Below, one piece after another: positions 15,847 to 23,635 of a DNA stretch of 37,448 bases. Source of the DNA: an uncultured Marinicella sp. Lineage in GTDB: Bacteria; Pseudomonadota; Gammaproteobacteria; Xanthomonadales; Marinicellaceae. Made by a program: the position numbers and the translations under genes. How positions within the stretch are numbered: the stretch's first letter is position 1; every line of letters begins with the position of its first letter. Location of the stretch: positions 1 to 37,448 of the forward strand of contig CANNAM010000018.1 in assembly GCA_947502595.1 (NCBI GenBank). Direction: 5' to 3'. Under the pieces are notes generated by a model. The model searched no databases, had not been told where the DNA came from, and saw only the letters and a list, made by a program, of their open reading frames with translations.

Positions 15847-17586
15847 GTGAATACTGAAAACCAAAACCTAACCTATTGGGGTTTGATGAAATTTGTCAAA
15901 CCTTATCGTTTGGTGTTTTTTATCGCGATTTTAGGCACAGCCATAGATGCCGGTACGCGGGCATTTTTTATGGCTGCCATTTCACCCATTTTAGAAAATG
16001 CATTTGCTAAGCAAGACCCGCTGTGGATTAAATACCTGCCTGTATTTATCATTGGCATCTTCTTGGTGCGCGGGTTCGGTAGTTTTTTGGCTTCTTATGG
16101 CTTCACTTGGGTGGGCAGGAAAGTGGTCAATGACTTGCGCCGAATGGTCTTCAGGCAGTACTTAACTTTGCCACAAAGCTTTTATGACCAACATTCTTCT
16201 GGTGGCTTGATTTCTCGCATGACCTTTGATATCGAACAAATGGCCAATGGCGTTTCTAAAAATTTTGTTATCATTGTGCGTGAGTCTCTGAGTGTGGTGT
16301 TTTATTTAGGGGTGATGTTTTGGTACTCATGGAAGTTGGCGTTGATATCATTCATAGTGTTCCCCTTGATTGGTCTGATCATCGCTTTCATTAACAAACG
16401 ATTTCGCAGAATAGGGCATGGCATTCAAGATTCTATTGCTGACATCACGCAAACCGTTGAGGAAGTGGTTAAAGGACAGCAAATTGTTAAAATCTATAAA
16501 GGTTCTGAGAAAGAGCTGCATAAGTTCAATAAAGGCATCAATAACAACCGCCGTTTGCAAGTAAAAATAGTGGCCACCCAAGAGGTGATGTCTACTGTGA
16601 ATTTGATGTTGATTGCCATTACTTTGTCTTTGATCATGTACATCGCGGCCAAATCAGCCATGAGTACCGAGGATTTCATGTCATTCTTTTTACCAATGAT
16701 GGCATTGGTGCCGACCATAAAGAACCTGTCTGCAGTGATTGCTACCACCCAAACCACCATGGCTGCTGCGGACAGTGTTATGACGGTACTTAATCAACAG
16801 CCTGAAAAAGATACTGGTGAAAGGGTTTTTGACAGTGACCAGGTGGCTTTGGATTTTGATCAAGTTGGTTTTGCTTACGACACAGAATCTGCGGCATTAA
16901 AAAACATCAATTTGAAAATTTCTTCAGGTGAGAGTGTGGCTTTTGTCGGTGCATCAGGTGGCGGAAAAAGCACTTTGGTTAATTTGGTACCTAGATTTTA
17001 TGACGTAACAGCAGGCCGTATCCTGATTAATGGACACAGTGTTAATGATTACACCTTAGAAAGTCTCAGGGACCACATTGCCTTGGTAAGTCAAGATGTG
17101 GTGCTGTTCAATGACACGGTCAGGAATAACATTGCTTATGGTGCGCAATCTAATTGCAGTGATGATGAGGTCATATGGGCAGCTGAGCAAGCCAATGCTT
17201 TGGCCTTTATTCAACAGCTACCACAAGGCTTTGATACCAATTTAGGAGACAATGGCACCCGCTTGTCAGGTGGTCAAAGACAACGCATTGCCATAGCTCG
17301 AGCCATCTTGAAAGATGCGCCGCTGTTGATTCTAGATGAGGCTACGTCAGCATTAGACACTGAATCTGAAAAACACATACAACAAGCACTGGAGCTGTTG
17401 ATGAAAAACCGCACCACTATGGTGATTGCGCACCGCTTATCCACCATAGAAAGTGTCGATAAAGTGGTGGTGCTAGACCAAGGGCGAGTGGCTCAAGTGG
17501 GCAGTCACCAAGAACTGCTGTCACAGCCAGGTATTTATGCCCAATTGCAACAAAGTCAAACCTCAGATATGACACTTGAATCATGA
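15847..17586 (+). CDS. msbA: Lipid A export ATP-binding/permease protein MsbA
   Basis: Homodimeric ABC half-transporter that flips lipid A-core across the inner membrane. The N-terminal part holds six membrane helices. The nucleotide-binding domain has Walker A GASGGGKST (368-376 from the chosen start), Q-loop SQDVVLFNDT, signature LSGGQ (473-477), Walker B LLILDEATSALD and the switch His in IAHRLST. I chose GTG 15847 because GGTGA lies six bases upstream; TTG 15841 would add two residues and abuts that site. The 579-residue length is normal. The neighbours lpxK and kdsB (4-base overlaps) support lipid A transport over drug export. Confidence 0.93.
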   Translation: MNTENQNLTYWGLMKFVKPYRLVFFIAILGTAIDAGTRAFFMAAISPILENAFAKQDPLWIKYLPVFIIGIFLVRGFGSFLASYGFTWVGRKVVNDLRRMVFRQYLTLPQSFYDQHSSGGLISRMTFDIEQMANGVSKNFVIIVRESLSVVFYLGVMFWYSWKLALISFIVFPLIGLIIAFINKRFRRIGHGIQDSIADITQTVEEVVKGQQIVKIYKGSEKELHKFNKGINNNRRLQVKIVATQEVMSTVNLMLIAITLSLIMYIAAKSAMSTEDFMSFFLPMMALVPTIKNLSAVIATTQTTMAAADSVMTVLNQQPEKDTGERVFDSDQVALDFDQVGFAYDTESAALKNINLKISSGESVAFVGASGGGKSTLVNLVPRFYDVTAGRILINGHSVNDYTLESLRDHIALVSQDVVLFNDTVRNNIAYGAQSNCSDDEVIWAAEQANALAFIQQLPQGFDTNLGDNGTRLSGGQRQRIAIARAILKDAPLLILDEATSALDTESEKHIQQALELLMKNRTTMVIAHRLSTIESVDKVVVLDQGRVAQVGSHQELLSQPGIYAQLQQSQTSDMTLES

Positions 17587-18578
17587 AACTTGGCATGGAT
17601 GAAGACAAAGTTAGACAACGCTGGTATGGCTCTGGAAAGGTCCGTTGGTACCATCGGATGGGGAGCAAAATATTTTCATCAGTGGTCGCGCTCAGAACCA
17701 AACTCTACACTTTAGGCTTATTTAAAACCCATCGATTAAAAGTACCAGTCATTGTGGTCGGCAACATCACCGCTGGCGGTGGTGGTAAAACGCCAATGGT
17801 TATTTGGCTGGCCAATCACTTAAAGTCAATGGGTTATAAACCTGGCATTATTTCACGCGGTTATGGTGGCAAAAGAAAGGTAGAACCAATGTTCGTGACT
17901 GCCAATGCCAATCCGACGGCTACTGGTGATGAACCCTTGCTGATGGCAAAAAAAACCCAGTTACCGGTTATGGTAGGTAAAGATCGGGTTAAAGCCGCAA
18001 AAACATTAATACAAAACTATCCAGTCAATGTGATTGTCACTGACGATGGTCTGCAACACTTGGCCTTGGGCAGGCAAGCCGAAATTGTGATGCTGGATGC
18101 GAAATGGCGAACCGGTAATCACCAAATGATTCCAGCGGGACCCTTGCGTGAACCATTGGAACGCTTGAACACAGTTGACCTAGTGGTGTTCAAAGGCTAC
18201 ATGAAGCAGCAGCACCATTACGAATTTGCAATTGAAGTTATTCACCAACTGAATCATGCTGGCAACACCAAAGCCTTAGCAGATTTTCGCAACAGGAAAG
18301 TGGTGGCAATGGCTGGCATTGCCAATCCAGACAGTTTCTTTGGGCTGCTGTCAGCGGCTGGCGTGCCCATCATTAAGCACCCTTTGCCAGACCACCACCA
18401 GATAACGGCAGCCGATTTCGAACCCTACAAAGACACTTTGGTGTTGATTACAGAAAAAGATGCGGTTAAGTGTGAGGGCATGAATTTACCGCATGTGTAT
18501 GTGGTTAAAATGCGCGTGGTCATGCCTAACAAAACCAGTGATGCTTTGGATGCACTGATTCAAAAGGTGATGTCATGA
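17583..18578 (+). CDS. lpxK: Tetraacyldisaccharide 4'-kinase LpxK
   Basis: Membrane-associated kinase that phosphorylates the 4' position of the tetraacyl disaccharide to give lipid IVA. The P-loop is in GNITAGGGGKT (60-70), followed by ISRGYGG and, later, the TDDGLQH motif near residue 149, all diagnostic of LpxK. At 331 residues the length is normal. The ATG overlaps the msbA stop (ATGA), and its own stop overlaps the kdsB start, so the three genes are tightly coupled. Confidence 0.95.
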   Translation: MKLGMDEDKVRQRWYGSGKVRWYHRMGSKIFSSVVALRTKLYTLGLFKTHRLKVPVIVVGNITAGGGGKTPMVIWLANHLKSMGYKPGIISRGYGGKRKVEPMFVTANANPTATGDEPLLMAKKTQLPVMVGKDRVKAAKTLIQNYPVNVIVTDDGLQHLALGRQAEIVMLDAKWRTGNHQMIPAGPLREPLERLNTVDLVVFKGYMKQQHHYEFAIEVIHQLNHAGNTKALADFRNRKVVAMAGIANPDSFFGLLSAAGVPIIKHPLPDHHQITAADFEPYKDTLVLITEKDAVKCEGMNLPHVYVVKMRVVMPNKTSDALDALIQKVMS

Positions 18579-19342
18579 ATAACTTTGATTTTGTGGTTTG
18601 TATTCCGGCTCGATTTGCCTCAACAAGGTTGCCAGGAAAGCCCCTGATAAAGCTGAAAGGCAAAGAATTGATTTTGTGGGCCATTGACGCTGCCAATCAA
18701 CTGGGTGCCCGTCAAGTGGTGGTGGCTACGGATGATGAGCGAATCCAGTCACTGGTTGAGTCACACGGTCACCAAGCAGTGATGACAGATGCAAACCACC
18801 CAACTGGTACAGACCGAATTGCTCAATGTGCCGAGATCATGGGCTGGGAAGAAACCACATGGGTGCTGAATTACCAAGGTGACGAACCTGAGATTTCAGT
18901 GGCCAATGTTGAACAAGTGATCCAATTAATCCAGGCTCAACCCCAAGCCAGTATTGGGACCCTGTATCAACGAGTAAACAGCATGGCTGACTTGTTTAAC
19001 CCCAATGTGGTGAAACTGGTGACCAATCACCAGCAACAAGCTTTGTATTTCAGTCGAGCACCGATTCCGTGGTCACAGAACCTGTTCCAAGTGCCACAGG
19101 ATTTATCTGCAGCTTTACCTGCCAATGTTGACTTTAAACACCATGTAGGAATGTATATGTATAAAGTTGAGTTTTTGCAACGGTTTGTGCAAACCCCTAT
19201 GGCTGTGTTGGAAAAAACCGAATCGCTCGAACAGCTTCGGGCTTTGGCCATGGGCGAGGTCATAGTTGCTGCCGCCACCGTTGAGCCGATGCCACATGGC
19301 ATTGATACCGCAGCCGATATTGAACGATTTGAAAATAGCTGA
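18575..19342 (+). CDS. kdsB: 3-deoxy-manno-octulosonate cytidylyltransferase (CMP-KDO synthetase)
   Basis: Cytosolic enzyme activating KDO with CTP for the LPS inner core. The nucleotide-binding start is IPARFASTRLPGKPL (10-24), followed by VVATDDERI, HPTGTDRIAQC and NYQGDEPEI; these are the classical KdsB blocks. It has 255 residues. It is the last gene of the exbB-exbD-msbA-lpxK-kdsB run. No T-tailed terminator is visible in the 110 bases before alaS. Confidence 0.95.
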   Translation: MNNFDFVVCIPARFASTRLPGKPLIKLKGKELILWAIDAANQLGARQVVVATDDERIQSLVESHGHQAVMTDANHPTGTDRIAQCAEIMGWEETTWVLNYQGDEPEISVANVEQVIQLIQAQPQASIGTLYQRVNSMADLFNPNVVKLVTNHQQQALYFSRAPIPWSQNLFQVPQDLSAALPANVDFKHHVGMYMYKVEFLQRFVQTPMAVLEKTESLEQLRALAMGEVIVAAATVEPMPHGIDTAADIERFENS

Positions 19343-19452
19343 ATGGCATAACCATCAATCGCAGCATACTGTTGATTAATAGCCACTAAAAAGGTTGTAT
19401 ATTGTGGTGCGGTTCAATAAAATTTCTCGCTTACTGTGAAAACCAAATCAAT

Positions 19453-22074
19453 ATGTTAACAACCCAACAAATCAGGTCCAAATTCATCAACTTTTTTGCC
19501 CAGCAGCAACACGAGGCGGTTAAAAGTAGTTCATTGATTCCTGGCAATGACCCAACCTTGCTGTTTGTGAATGCCGGTATGGTGCAGTTCAAGGATGTGT
19601 TCTTAGGTGCTGAGAAGCGGGCGTATAATCGCGCGGTTACTGCACAGAAATGTGTCAGGGCAGGTGGTAAACACAATGATTTAGACCAAGTTGGGTATAC
19701 TGCCAGGCACCACACGTTTTTTGAAATGTTGGGCAATTTCAGTTTTGGCGACTATTTCAAGCGGGAAGGAATCCAATTTGCTTGGGACTTTTTGACCAAA
19801 GAGCTGAGTTTACCTGCAGAAAAGCTGCTGGTGACGGTTTACGAAGAAGACGATGAAGCCGAACAAATCTGGCGCGATGAAATTGGTGTTCCAGCAGAGC
19901 GAATTCTGCGTATTGGTGCCAAAGATAACTTCTGGCAAATGGGCGATACAGGTCCCTGTGGACCATGCACAGAAATCTTTTATGACCACGGTGAACACAT
20001 AGCCGGTGGCCCACCGGGTAGCCCAGATGAAGATGGCGACCGATTCATAGAAATTTGGAACTTGGTGTTCATGCAGTTTGATAAACAAGCTGATGGCAGC
20101 TTACAACCACTGCCTAAACCTTGTGTTGATACCGGTATGGGCTTGGAGCGCATCGCATCAATTATGCAAGGTAAGCACAGCAATTATGACATTGACTTGT
20201 TCCAACATTTAATTAAGCATGCCAGTCAATTAACCGGCTGTAAAGACATTGCTTCACCTTCGCTGAAAGTCATTGCAGATCACATTCGTACCTGTGCGTT
20301 CTTAATAGCAGATGGTGTACTGCCGTCCAATGAAGGGCGTGGATATGTGTTGCGACGCATCATTCGTCGTGCAGCCCGTCATGGGCATAAATTAGGTGCT
20401 GAAGGTTTGTTTTTCAATGCCATGGTTACGCCTTTGGTAGAAGCAATGGGTGAGGACTACCCTGAATTGGTTGAGCAGCAATCAGCAATTCAAAAAGTAT
20501 TGAAAAAAGAAGAGCAGAAATTTTTTGAAACCCTGGAGCATGGCATGCAAGAGTTTCGAAAGGCCACAGAACAACTGAAGGCCGGTGAGCCAGTATCAGG
20601 TGAAGTGGCATTTAAATTGTATGATACCTTTGGTTTTCCGCTGGATTTGACCCAGGATGTGGCACGCGAAGATGACCGCTTGGTTGATGTCAAAGCATTT
20701 GAATCCTGCATGCAAGCACAAAAAGACCGCTCAAGGTCGGTCAAACAATTCAGCCAAAACAATCAAATTTCAGCTGAACTGGTCCAGGCATTGCAGCCCA
20801 CCGTATTTACCGGCTACAAACAACTCAATGACAGCGCAAAAGTTGTGATGATATTGCAAGACAACCAATCAGTGGTTGAACTTGGTGTTGGTGAATCCGG
20901 TGTGGTGATCCTCGATAAAACCCCGTTTTATGCTGAATCAGGTGGACAAGTAGGAGATATTGGTAAGCTGTTTAATGACCAGGCCAATGCCCAAGTTACC
21001 GACACTCAAAAAGCTGCTGGCCAGTTTTATTTGCACCATGTTGAAGTTAAGACTGGGGCGATTCAAGTTGATTCCACGGTTCAAGTCGAGGTTGATCAAG
21101 TCCATCGGCAACAAGTGATACTCAACCACTCAGCCACTCACTTATTGCATAAAGTCTTGCGAACTGAGCTTGGCAAGCACGTGCAACAAAAAGGTTCATT
21201 AGTTAATGCGGAAAAATTGCGTTTTGATTTCTCGCATGATCAGCCCATAGATGAACAAACCTTGGTTGAGATTGAAACGGCGGTTAACGCCGCAATCAGA
21301 CAAAACATTCATGCCAAAGACGCTGAAATGAGCTATGACGATGCAATCAACTATGGCGCCATGGCCTTGTTTGGTGAGAAGTATGGAGAGCATGTCAGGG
21401 TCATGGACTTTGGTGGTTTTTCGGTTGAACTGTGTGGTGGCACCCATGTCAGCTCAACTGGTGAAATAGGCTTGTTTAAAATCACGGAAGAGACAGCAGT
21501 GGCATCTGGTGTTAGGCGCATTGAGGCTGTGACAGGCTCAGCAGCATTGGCTTTGGTGCAAAAACAAGTGGGTCAATTAAAAAGCATCAGTCAAATGTTT
21601 AATGTTAAGCCTGAACAAGCAGTGAGTTCAGTTAAAGCACTGTTTGAACGCAATAAACAATTAGAAAAATCCATCAGTGACATGGCCAAGGCACAAGCCA
21701 GTGACTCAATCAGTGATTTAGGTGACTCTGTGGTTGAAGTGGATGGTGTTCATTACTTAAGCCATGTGTTGGAAAACTCAGACTTAGATATAATGCGTGA
21801 GGCAATAGATGGTTTCAAGAGTAAGTATTCACAAGGTTTGGTGATTCTAGCCAATGCCGTTGATGGAAAAGTCCAGGTTTTGGTCGGTGTGCCAAAAGCA
21901 ATGACGAAAATGATTAAAGCGGGCGACGTCATTAAAGAGGTGTTGGCCCAAATTGGTGGTCGTGGTGGTGGGCGTCCAGATTTTGCGCAAGGTGGTGGAG
22001 AAGCATCGGTTGCTGAGATTCTTGCTGCTGTGCAACAAACTGTAAAAAATGTTCAAAATAATATATCAAATTAA
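19453..22074 (+). CDS. alaS: Alanyl-tRNA synthetase
   Basis: Class II synthetase charging tRNA-Ala. The start ATG at 19453 (MLTTQQIRSKFINFF) gives 873 residues, the normal size; an in-frame TTG at 19402 would add 17 unconserved residues. Catalytic-domain landmarks include LIPGNDPTLLFVNAGM and RRIIRRAARHG. The editing domain has HSATHLLH and CGGTHV zinc-ligand motifs. The C-terminal oligomerisation domain ends in the glycine-rich GGRGGGRPDFAQGG. There is no Shine-Dalgarno sequence before the ATG. csrA follows on the same strand, a conserved order in Gammaproteobacteria. Confidence 0.97.
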   Translation: MLTTQQIRSKFINFFAQQQHEAVKSSSLIPGNDPTLLFVNAGMVQFKDVFLGAEKRAYNRAVTAQKCVRAGGKHNDLDQVGYTARHHTFFEMLGNFSFGDYFKREGIQFAWDFLTKELSLPAEKLLVTVYEEDDEAEQIWRDEIGVPAERILRIGAKDNFWQMGDTGPCGPCTEIFYDHGEHIAGGPPGSPDEDGDRFIEIWNLVFMQFDKQADGSLQPLPKPCVDTGMGLERIASIMQGKHSNYDIDLFQHLIKHASQLTGCKDIASPSLKVIADHIRTCAFLIADGVLPSNEGRGYVLRRIIRRAARHGHKLGAEGLFFNAMVTPLVEAMGEDYPELVEQQSAIQKVLKKEEQKFFETLEHGMQEFRKATEQLKAGEPVSGEVAFKLYDTFGFPLDLTQDVAREDDRLVDVKAFESCMQAQKDRSRSVKQFSQNNQISAELVQALQPTVFTGYKQLNDSAKVVMILQDNQSVVELGVGESGVVILDKTPFYAESGGQVGDIGKLFNDQANAQVTDTQKAAGQFYLHHVEVKTGAIQVDSTVQVEVDQVHRQQVILNHSATHLLHKVLRTELGKHVQQKGSLVNAEKLRFDFSHDQPIDEQTLVEIETAVNAAIRQNIHAKDAEMSYDDAINYGAMALFGEKYGEHVRVMDFGGFSVELCGGTHVSSTGEIGLFKITEETAVASGVRRIEAVTGSAALALVQKQVGQLKSISQMFNVKPEQAVSSVKALFERNKQLEKSISDMAKAQASDSISDLGDSVVEVDGVHYLSHVLENSDLDIMREAIDGFKSKYSQGLVILANAVDGKVQVLVGVPKAMTKMIKAGDVIKEVLAQIGGRGGGRPDFAQGGGEASVAEILAAVQQTVKNVQNNISN

Positions 22075-22106
22075 CACTTCATTTTGAGGCTGAAATATAG
22101 TCTAAT

Positions 22107-22134
22107 TTGACAACTGAAATAAGTGATGTAGAAA
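22107..22134 (+). promoter_or_regulatory. Candidate csrA promoter
   Basis: TTGACA (22107-22112), a 16-base spacer and TAGAAA (22129-22134). The perfect -35 box is persuasive, the -10 box less so. Transcription would begin near 22141, giving a leader of about 58 bases that contains two GGA motifs (22166-22168, inside a small TTCC/GGAA hairpin, and 22187-22189 in the Shine-Dalgarno). These are possible sites for CsrA autoregulation. Confidence 0.4.
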
Positions 22135-22198
22135 TAAATCATCTTGTTTCGGTGGTTCTTCCCGAGGAACTGCATAACTAACATAAGGAGAATTACAC

Positions 22199-22435
22199 AT
22201 GTTAATATTAACCAGAAGAGTTGGTGAAACGCTGATGATTGGTGACGATGTTACCGTAACAGTACTGGGCATCAAAGGTAACCAGGTGAGAATAGGAATT
22301 AACGCACCGAAAGAAATTGCCGTACATCGCGAAGAAATCTACGAACGAATTAAAAACGAACAAGTTGAAGGTAGCAGTGAAGTGGTTGCAGATGACAGTG
22401 AAGCAAGCGGTGAAGATAATTTAGGCAATCAATAA
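22199..22435 (+). CDS. csrA: Carbon storage regulator CsrA
   Basis: RNA-binding post-transcriptional regulator that acts as a dimer on GGA motifs in mRNA leaders. The 78-residue protein starts [18 protein letters not shown] and continues with [19 protein letters not shown]; Arg6/Arg7 and the VHREEIY segment form the RNA-binding surface. The C-terminal 20 residues are an acidic, Ser-rich tail. A strong Shine-Dalgarno, AAGGAG, lies eight bases before the ATG. It is followed by tRNA-Ser(GCU), as in E. coli (csrA–serV–arg). Confidence 0.97.
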   Translation: MLILTRRVGETLMIGDDVTVTVLGIKGNQVRIGINAPKEIAVHREEIYERIKNEQVEGSSEVVADDSEASGEDNLGNQ

Positions 22436-22452
22436 ATCACCACAATTTAATG

Positions 22453-22480
22453 TTGCATTTTGAGTAATTTGAATTAAAAT
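22453..22480 (+). promoter_or_regulatory. Candidate tRNA-Ser promoter
   Basis: TTGCAT, a 16-base spacer and TAAAAT followed by a GC-rich discriminator (ACTCGCCC). It lies about 200 bases before tRNA-Ser. A second -10-like TACAAT with GC-rich GTTCGGCC after it is at 22580-22585, with no good -35. The rest of the 250-base csrA–tRNA gap holds a small TATCAG/CTGATA hairpin (near 22563-22577) and the tandem repeat at 22616-22685. Confidence 0.45.
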
Positions 22481-22615
22481 ACTCGCCCTTTGAACCGATT
22501 GGTTTAAACAGTATTTACCCGGTAAAAATTAATGCATAAATTTAATTTTTGAAGGTGTTTTTATCAGCAGCTGATAGGGTACAATGTTCGGCCAATTGGT
22601 TGATAAACTTGAATC

Positions 22616-22685
22616 TGAATACCAAGTATAAAAAGGCTTCAGTGTATGAATACCAAGTTTGAAAAAGATTTCAGTGTATGAATAC
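22616..22685 (+). repeat. 31/32-bp tandem direct repeat abutting tRNA-Ser
   Basis: Unit 1 (22616-22646) and unit 2 (22647-22678) share TGAATACCAAGT at the start and TTCAGTGTA at the end, with an A-rich middle that differs slightly. A third, truncated copy (TGAATAC, 22679-22685) ends exactly where the mature tRNA begins at 22686. The units lie in the presumed tRNA leader. A replication or recombination duplication is likely; a role in 5'-end processing is possible but unproven. Confidence 0.8.
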
Positions 22686-22776
22686 GGAGAGTTGGCCGAG
22701 CGGCTGAAGGCGCTCCCCTGCTAAGGGAGTATGGGTTAAAAGCTCATCGAGGGTTCGAATCCCTCACTCTCCGCCA
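22686..22776 (+). tRNA. tRNA-Ser (anticodon GCU)
   Basis: A 91-base class II tRNA. The acceptor stem GGAGAGT/ACTCTCC is complete, the anticodon stem CTCCC/GGGAG closes the loop CTGCTAA, there is a long variable arm, the T arm contains GTTCGAATC, and CCA is encoded. Placement after csrA is conserved in Gammaproteobacteria. Confidence 0.97.
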
Positions 22777-22824
22777 TTTGTGTTGAGTCTTATTACTAGG
22801 CTTTGTAAATTGATGCATTTCTTG

Positions 22825-22853
22825 TTGACATCATTTGATAAAAGCAAGATAAT
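22825..22853 (+). promoter_or_regulatory. Strong sigma70 promoter of tRNA-Arg(ACG)
   Basis: Consensus TTGACA (22825-22830), exactly 17 bases, then GATAAT (22848-22853), followed by a C-rich discriminator (TCGCATCCC). Transcription would start only a few bases before the tRNA at 22867. The discriminator is of the kind associated with stringent control of stable RNA. Confidence 0.8.
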
Positions 22854-22866
22854 TCGCATCCCTTGA

Positions 22867-22944
22867 GCGCCCGTAGCTCAGTTGGATCAGAGTACCTGGC
22901 TACGAACCAGGTGGTCGGAGGTTCGAATCCTTCCGGGCGCGCCA
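22867..22944 (+). tRNA. tRNA-Arg (anticodon ACG)
   Basis: A 78-base tRNA with acceptor GCGCCCG/CGGGCGC, anticodon stem CCTGG/CCAGG around the loop CTACGAA, T arm GGAGG-TTCGAAT-CCTTC and encoded CCA. The A34 of ACG is normally converted to inosine to read CGU/CGC/CGA. It has its own promoter. Confidence 0.97.
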
Positions 22945-22951
22945 TTTATCA

Positions 22952-22983
22952 GTTTGAATTTAAATCTAGATTTAATTTCAAAC
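22952..22983. repeat. 32-bp near-perfect palindrome between tRNA operons
   Basis: The two 16-base halves are complementary at 15 of 16 positions and meet at TCTAGA; the ends are GTTTGAA and TTCAAAC. A second, smaller inverted repeat (GTTCAT/ATGAAC, 22984-23001) follows at once. No T run follows either one. They may end the tRNA-Arg transcript or be a binding site. Confidence 0.6.
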
Positions 22984-23020
22984 GTTCATTGAAATATGAA
23001 CAATAAACCTCATTTTATGA

Positions 23021-23049
23021 TTGAACTTGGCGGTTTAAGGTATTAAAAT
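23021..23049 (+). promoter_or_regulatory. Promoter of the tRNA-Pro-Arg-His-Leu operon
   Basis: TTGAAC (23021-23026), a 17-base spacer and TAAAAT (23044-23049), followed by a GC-rich discriminator (TCGCCAGC). It lies about 30 bases before tRNA-Pro. The design repeats that of the tRNA-Arg promoter. Confidence 0.75.
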
Positions 23050-23079
23050 TCGCCAGCTTGATGAAATGAGTGAATATGT

Positions 23080-23156
23080 CGGGGTATAGCGCAGCCTGGT
23101 AGCGCAACTGCTTTGGGAGCAGTGGGTCGGGAGTTCGAATCTCTCTACCCCGACCA
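23080..23156 (+). tRNA. tRNA-Pro (anticodon UGG)
   Basis: A 77-base tRNA with acceptor CGGGGTA/TACCCCG, anticodon stem ACTGC/GCAGT around the loop TTTGGGA, T loop TTCGAAT and encoded CCA. It is first of a four-tRNA cluster. Confidence 0.97.
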
Positions 23157-23180
23157 CTTTTATAATATATACTGTCTTCA

Positions 23181-23257
23181 GCGCCCGTAGCTCAACTGGA
23201 TAGAGCATCGCCCTTCTAAGGCGAGGGTTGCACGTTCGAGTCGTGCCGGGCGCGCCA
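23181..23257 (+). tRNA. tRNA-Arg (anticodon UCU)
   Basis: A 77-base tRNA with acceptor GCGCCCG/CGGGCGC, anticodon stem TCGCC/GGCGA around the loop CTTCTAA, and encoded CCA. It reads AGA/AGG. It shares its acceptor stem with the tRNA-Arg(ACG) upstream. Confidence 0.97.
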
Positions 23258-23270
23258 AGTAGTAGTTATG

Positions 23271-23346
23271 GTGACCGTAGTTCAGTTGGTAGAGCGCCAG
23301 ATTGTGATTCTGGTTGTCGTGGGTTCGAGCCCCATCGGTCACCCCA
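23271..23346 (+). tRNA. tRNA-His (anticodon GUG)
   Basis: A 76-base tRNA with acceptor GTGACCG/CGGTCAC, anticodon stem CCAGA/TCTGG around the loop TTGTGAT, discriminator C73 and encoded CCA. The base before it (23270) is G, so the extra G-1 that identifies tRNA-His is encoded and would be kept by RNase P. Confidence 0.97.
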
Positions 23347-23380
23347 TATTCATTCCTCATCTTAATTTATTAAAGACAAA

Positions 23381-23466
<86 letters not shown>

Positions 23467-23473
23467 TATTGGA

Positions 23474-23490
23474 GAACAGTTGCACTGTTC
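23474..23490 (+). terminator. Short hairpin after tRNA-Leu
   Basis: Stem GAACAGT/ACTGTTC with a 3-base loop, eight bases after the tRNA. It lacks a T run, so it may be a weak terminator or a 3'-processing structure. Read-through into tig cannot be excluded. Confidence 0.35.
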
Positions 23491-23635
23491 AATCTGTCGT
23501 TTCATTAAGCCAGGTTATGCCTTGCCAAATGAATAGACTTAAAGTTTTTGGTGTGTATTGAGCTGTTGGCTTGTTGAAAATAAACAAGTAAACAGCTCAG
23601 TACATGCCTTATTTATGATTACACTTGGAGTTAAG

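Noticed and set aside
19402-19452. TTG-started extension of alaS
   Set aside because: AlaS normally begins at the equivalent of ATG 19453; the extra 17 residues are not conserved in style.
23178-23360. 60-codon open frame on the minus strand
   Set aside because: It runs antisense through tRNA-Arg and tRNA-His. Frames of this type are well-known false proteins over tRNA genes.
23558-23635. Upstream extension of trigger factor
   Set aside because: The ATG at 23636 has a Shine-Dalgarno sequence at the right distance and the canonical N-terminus.
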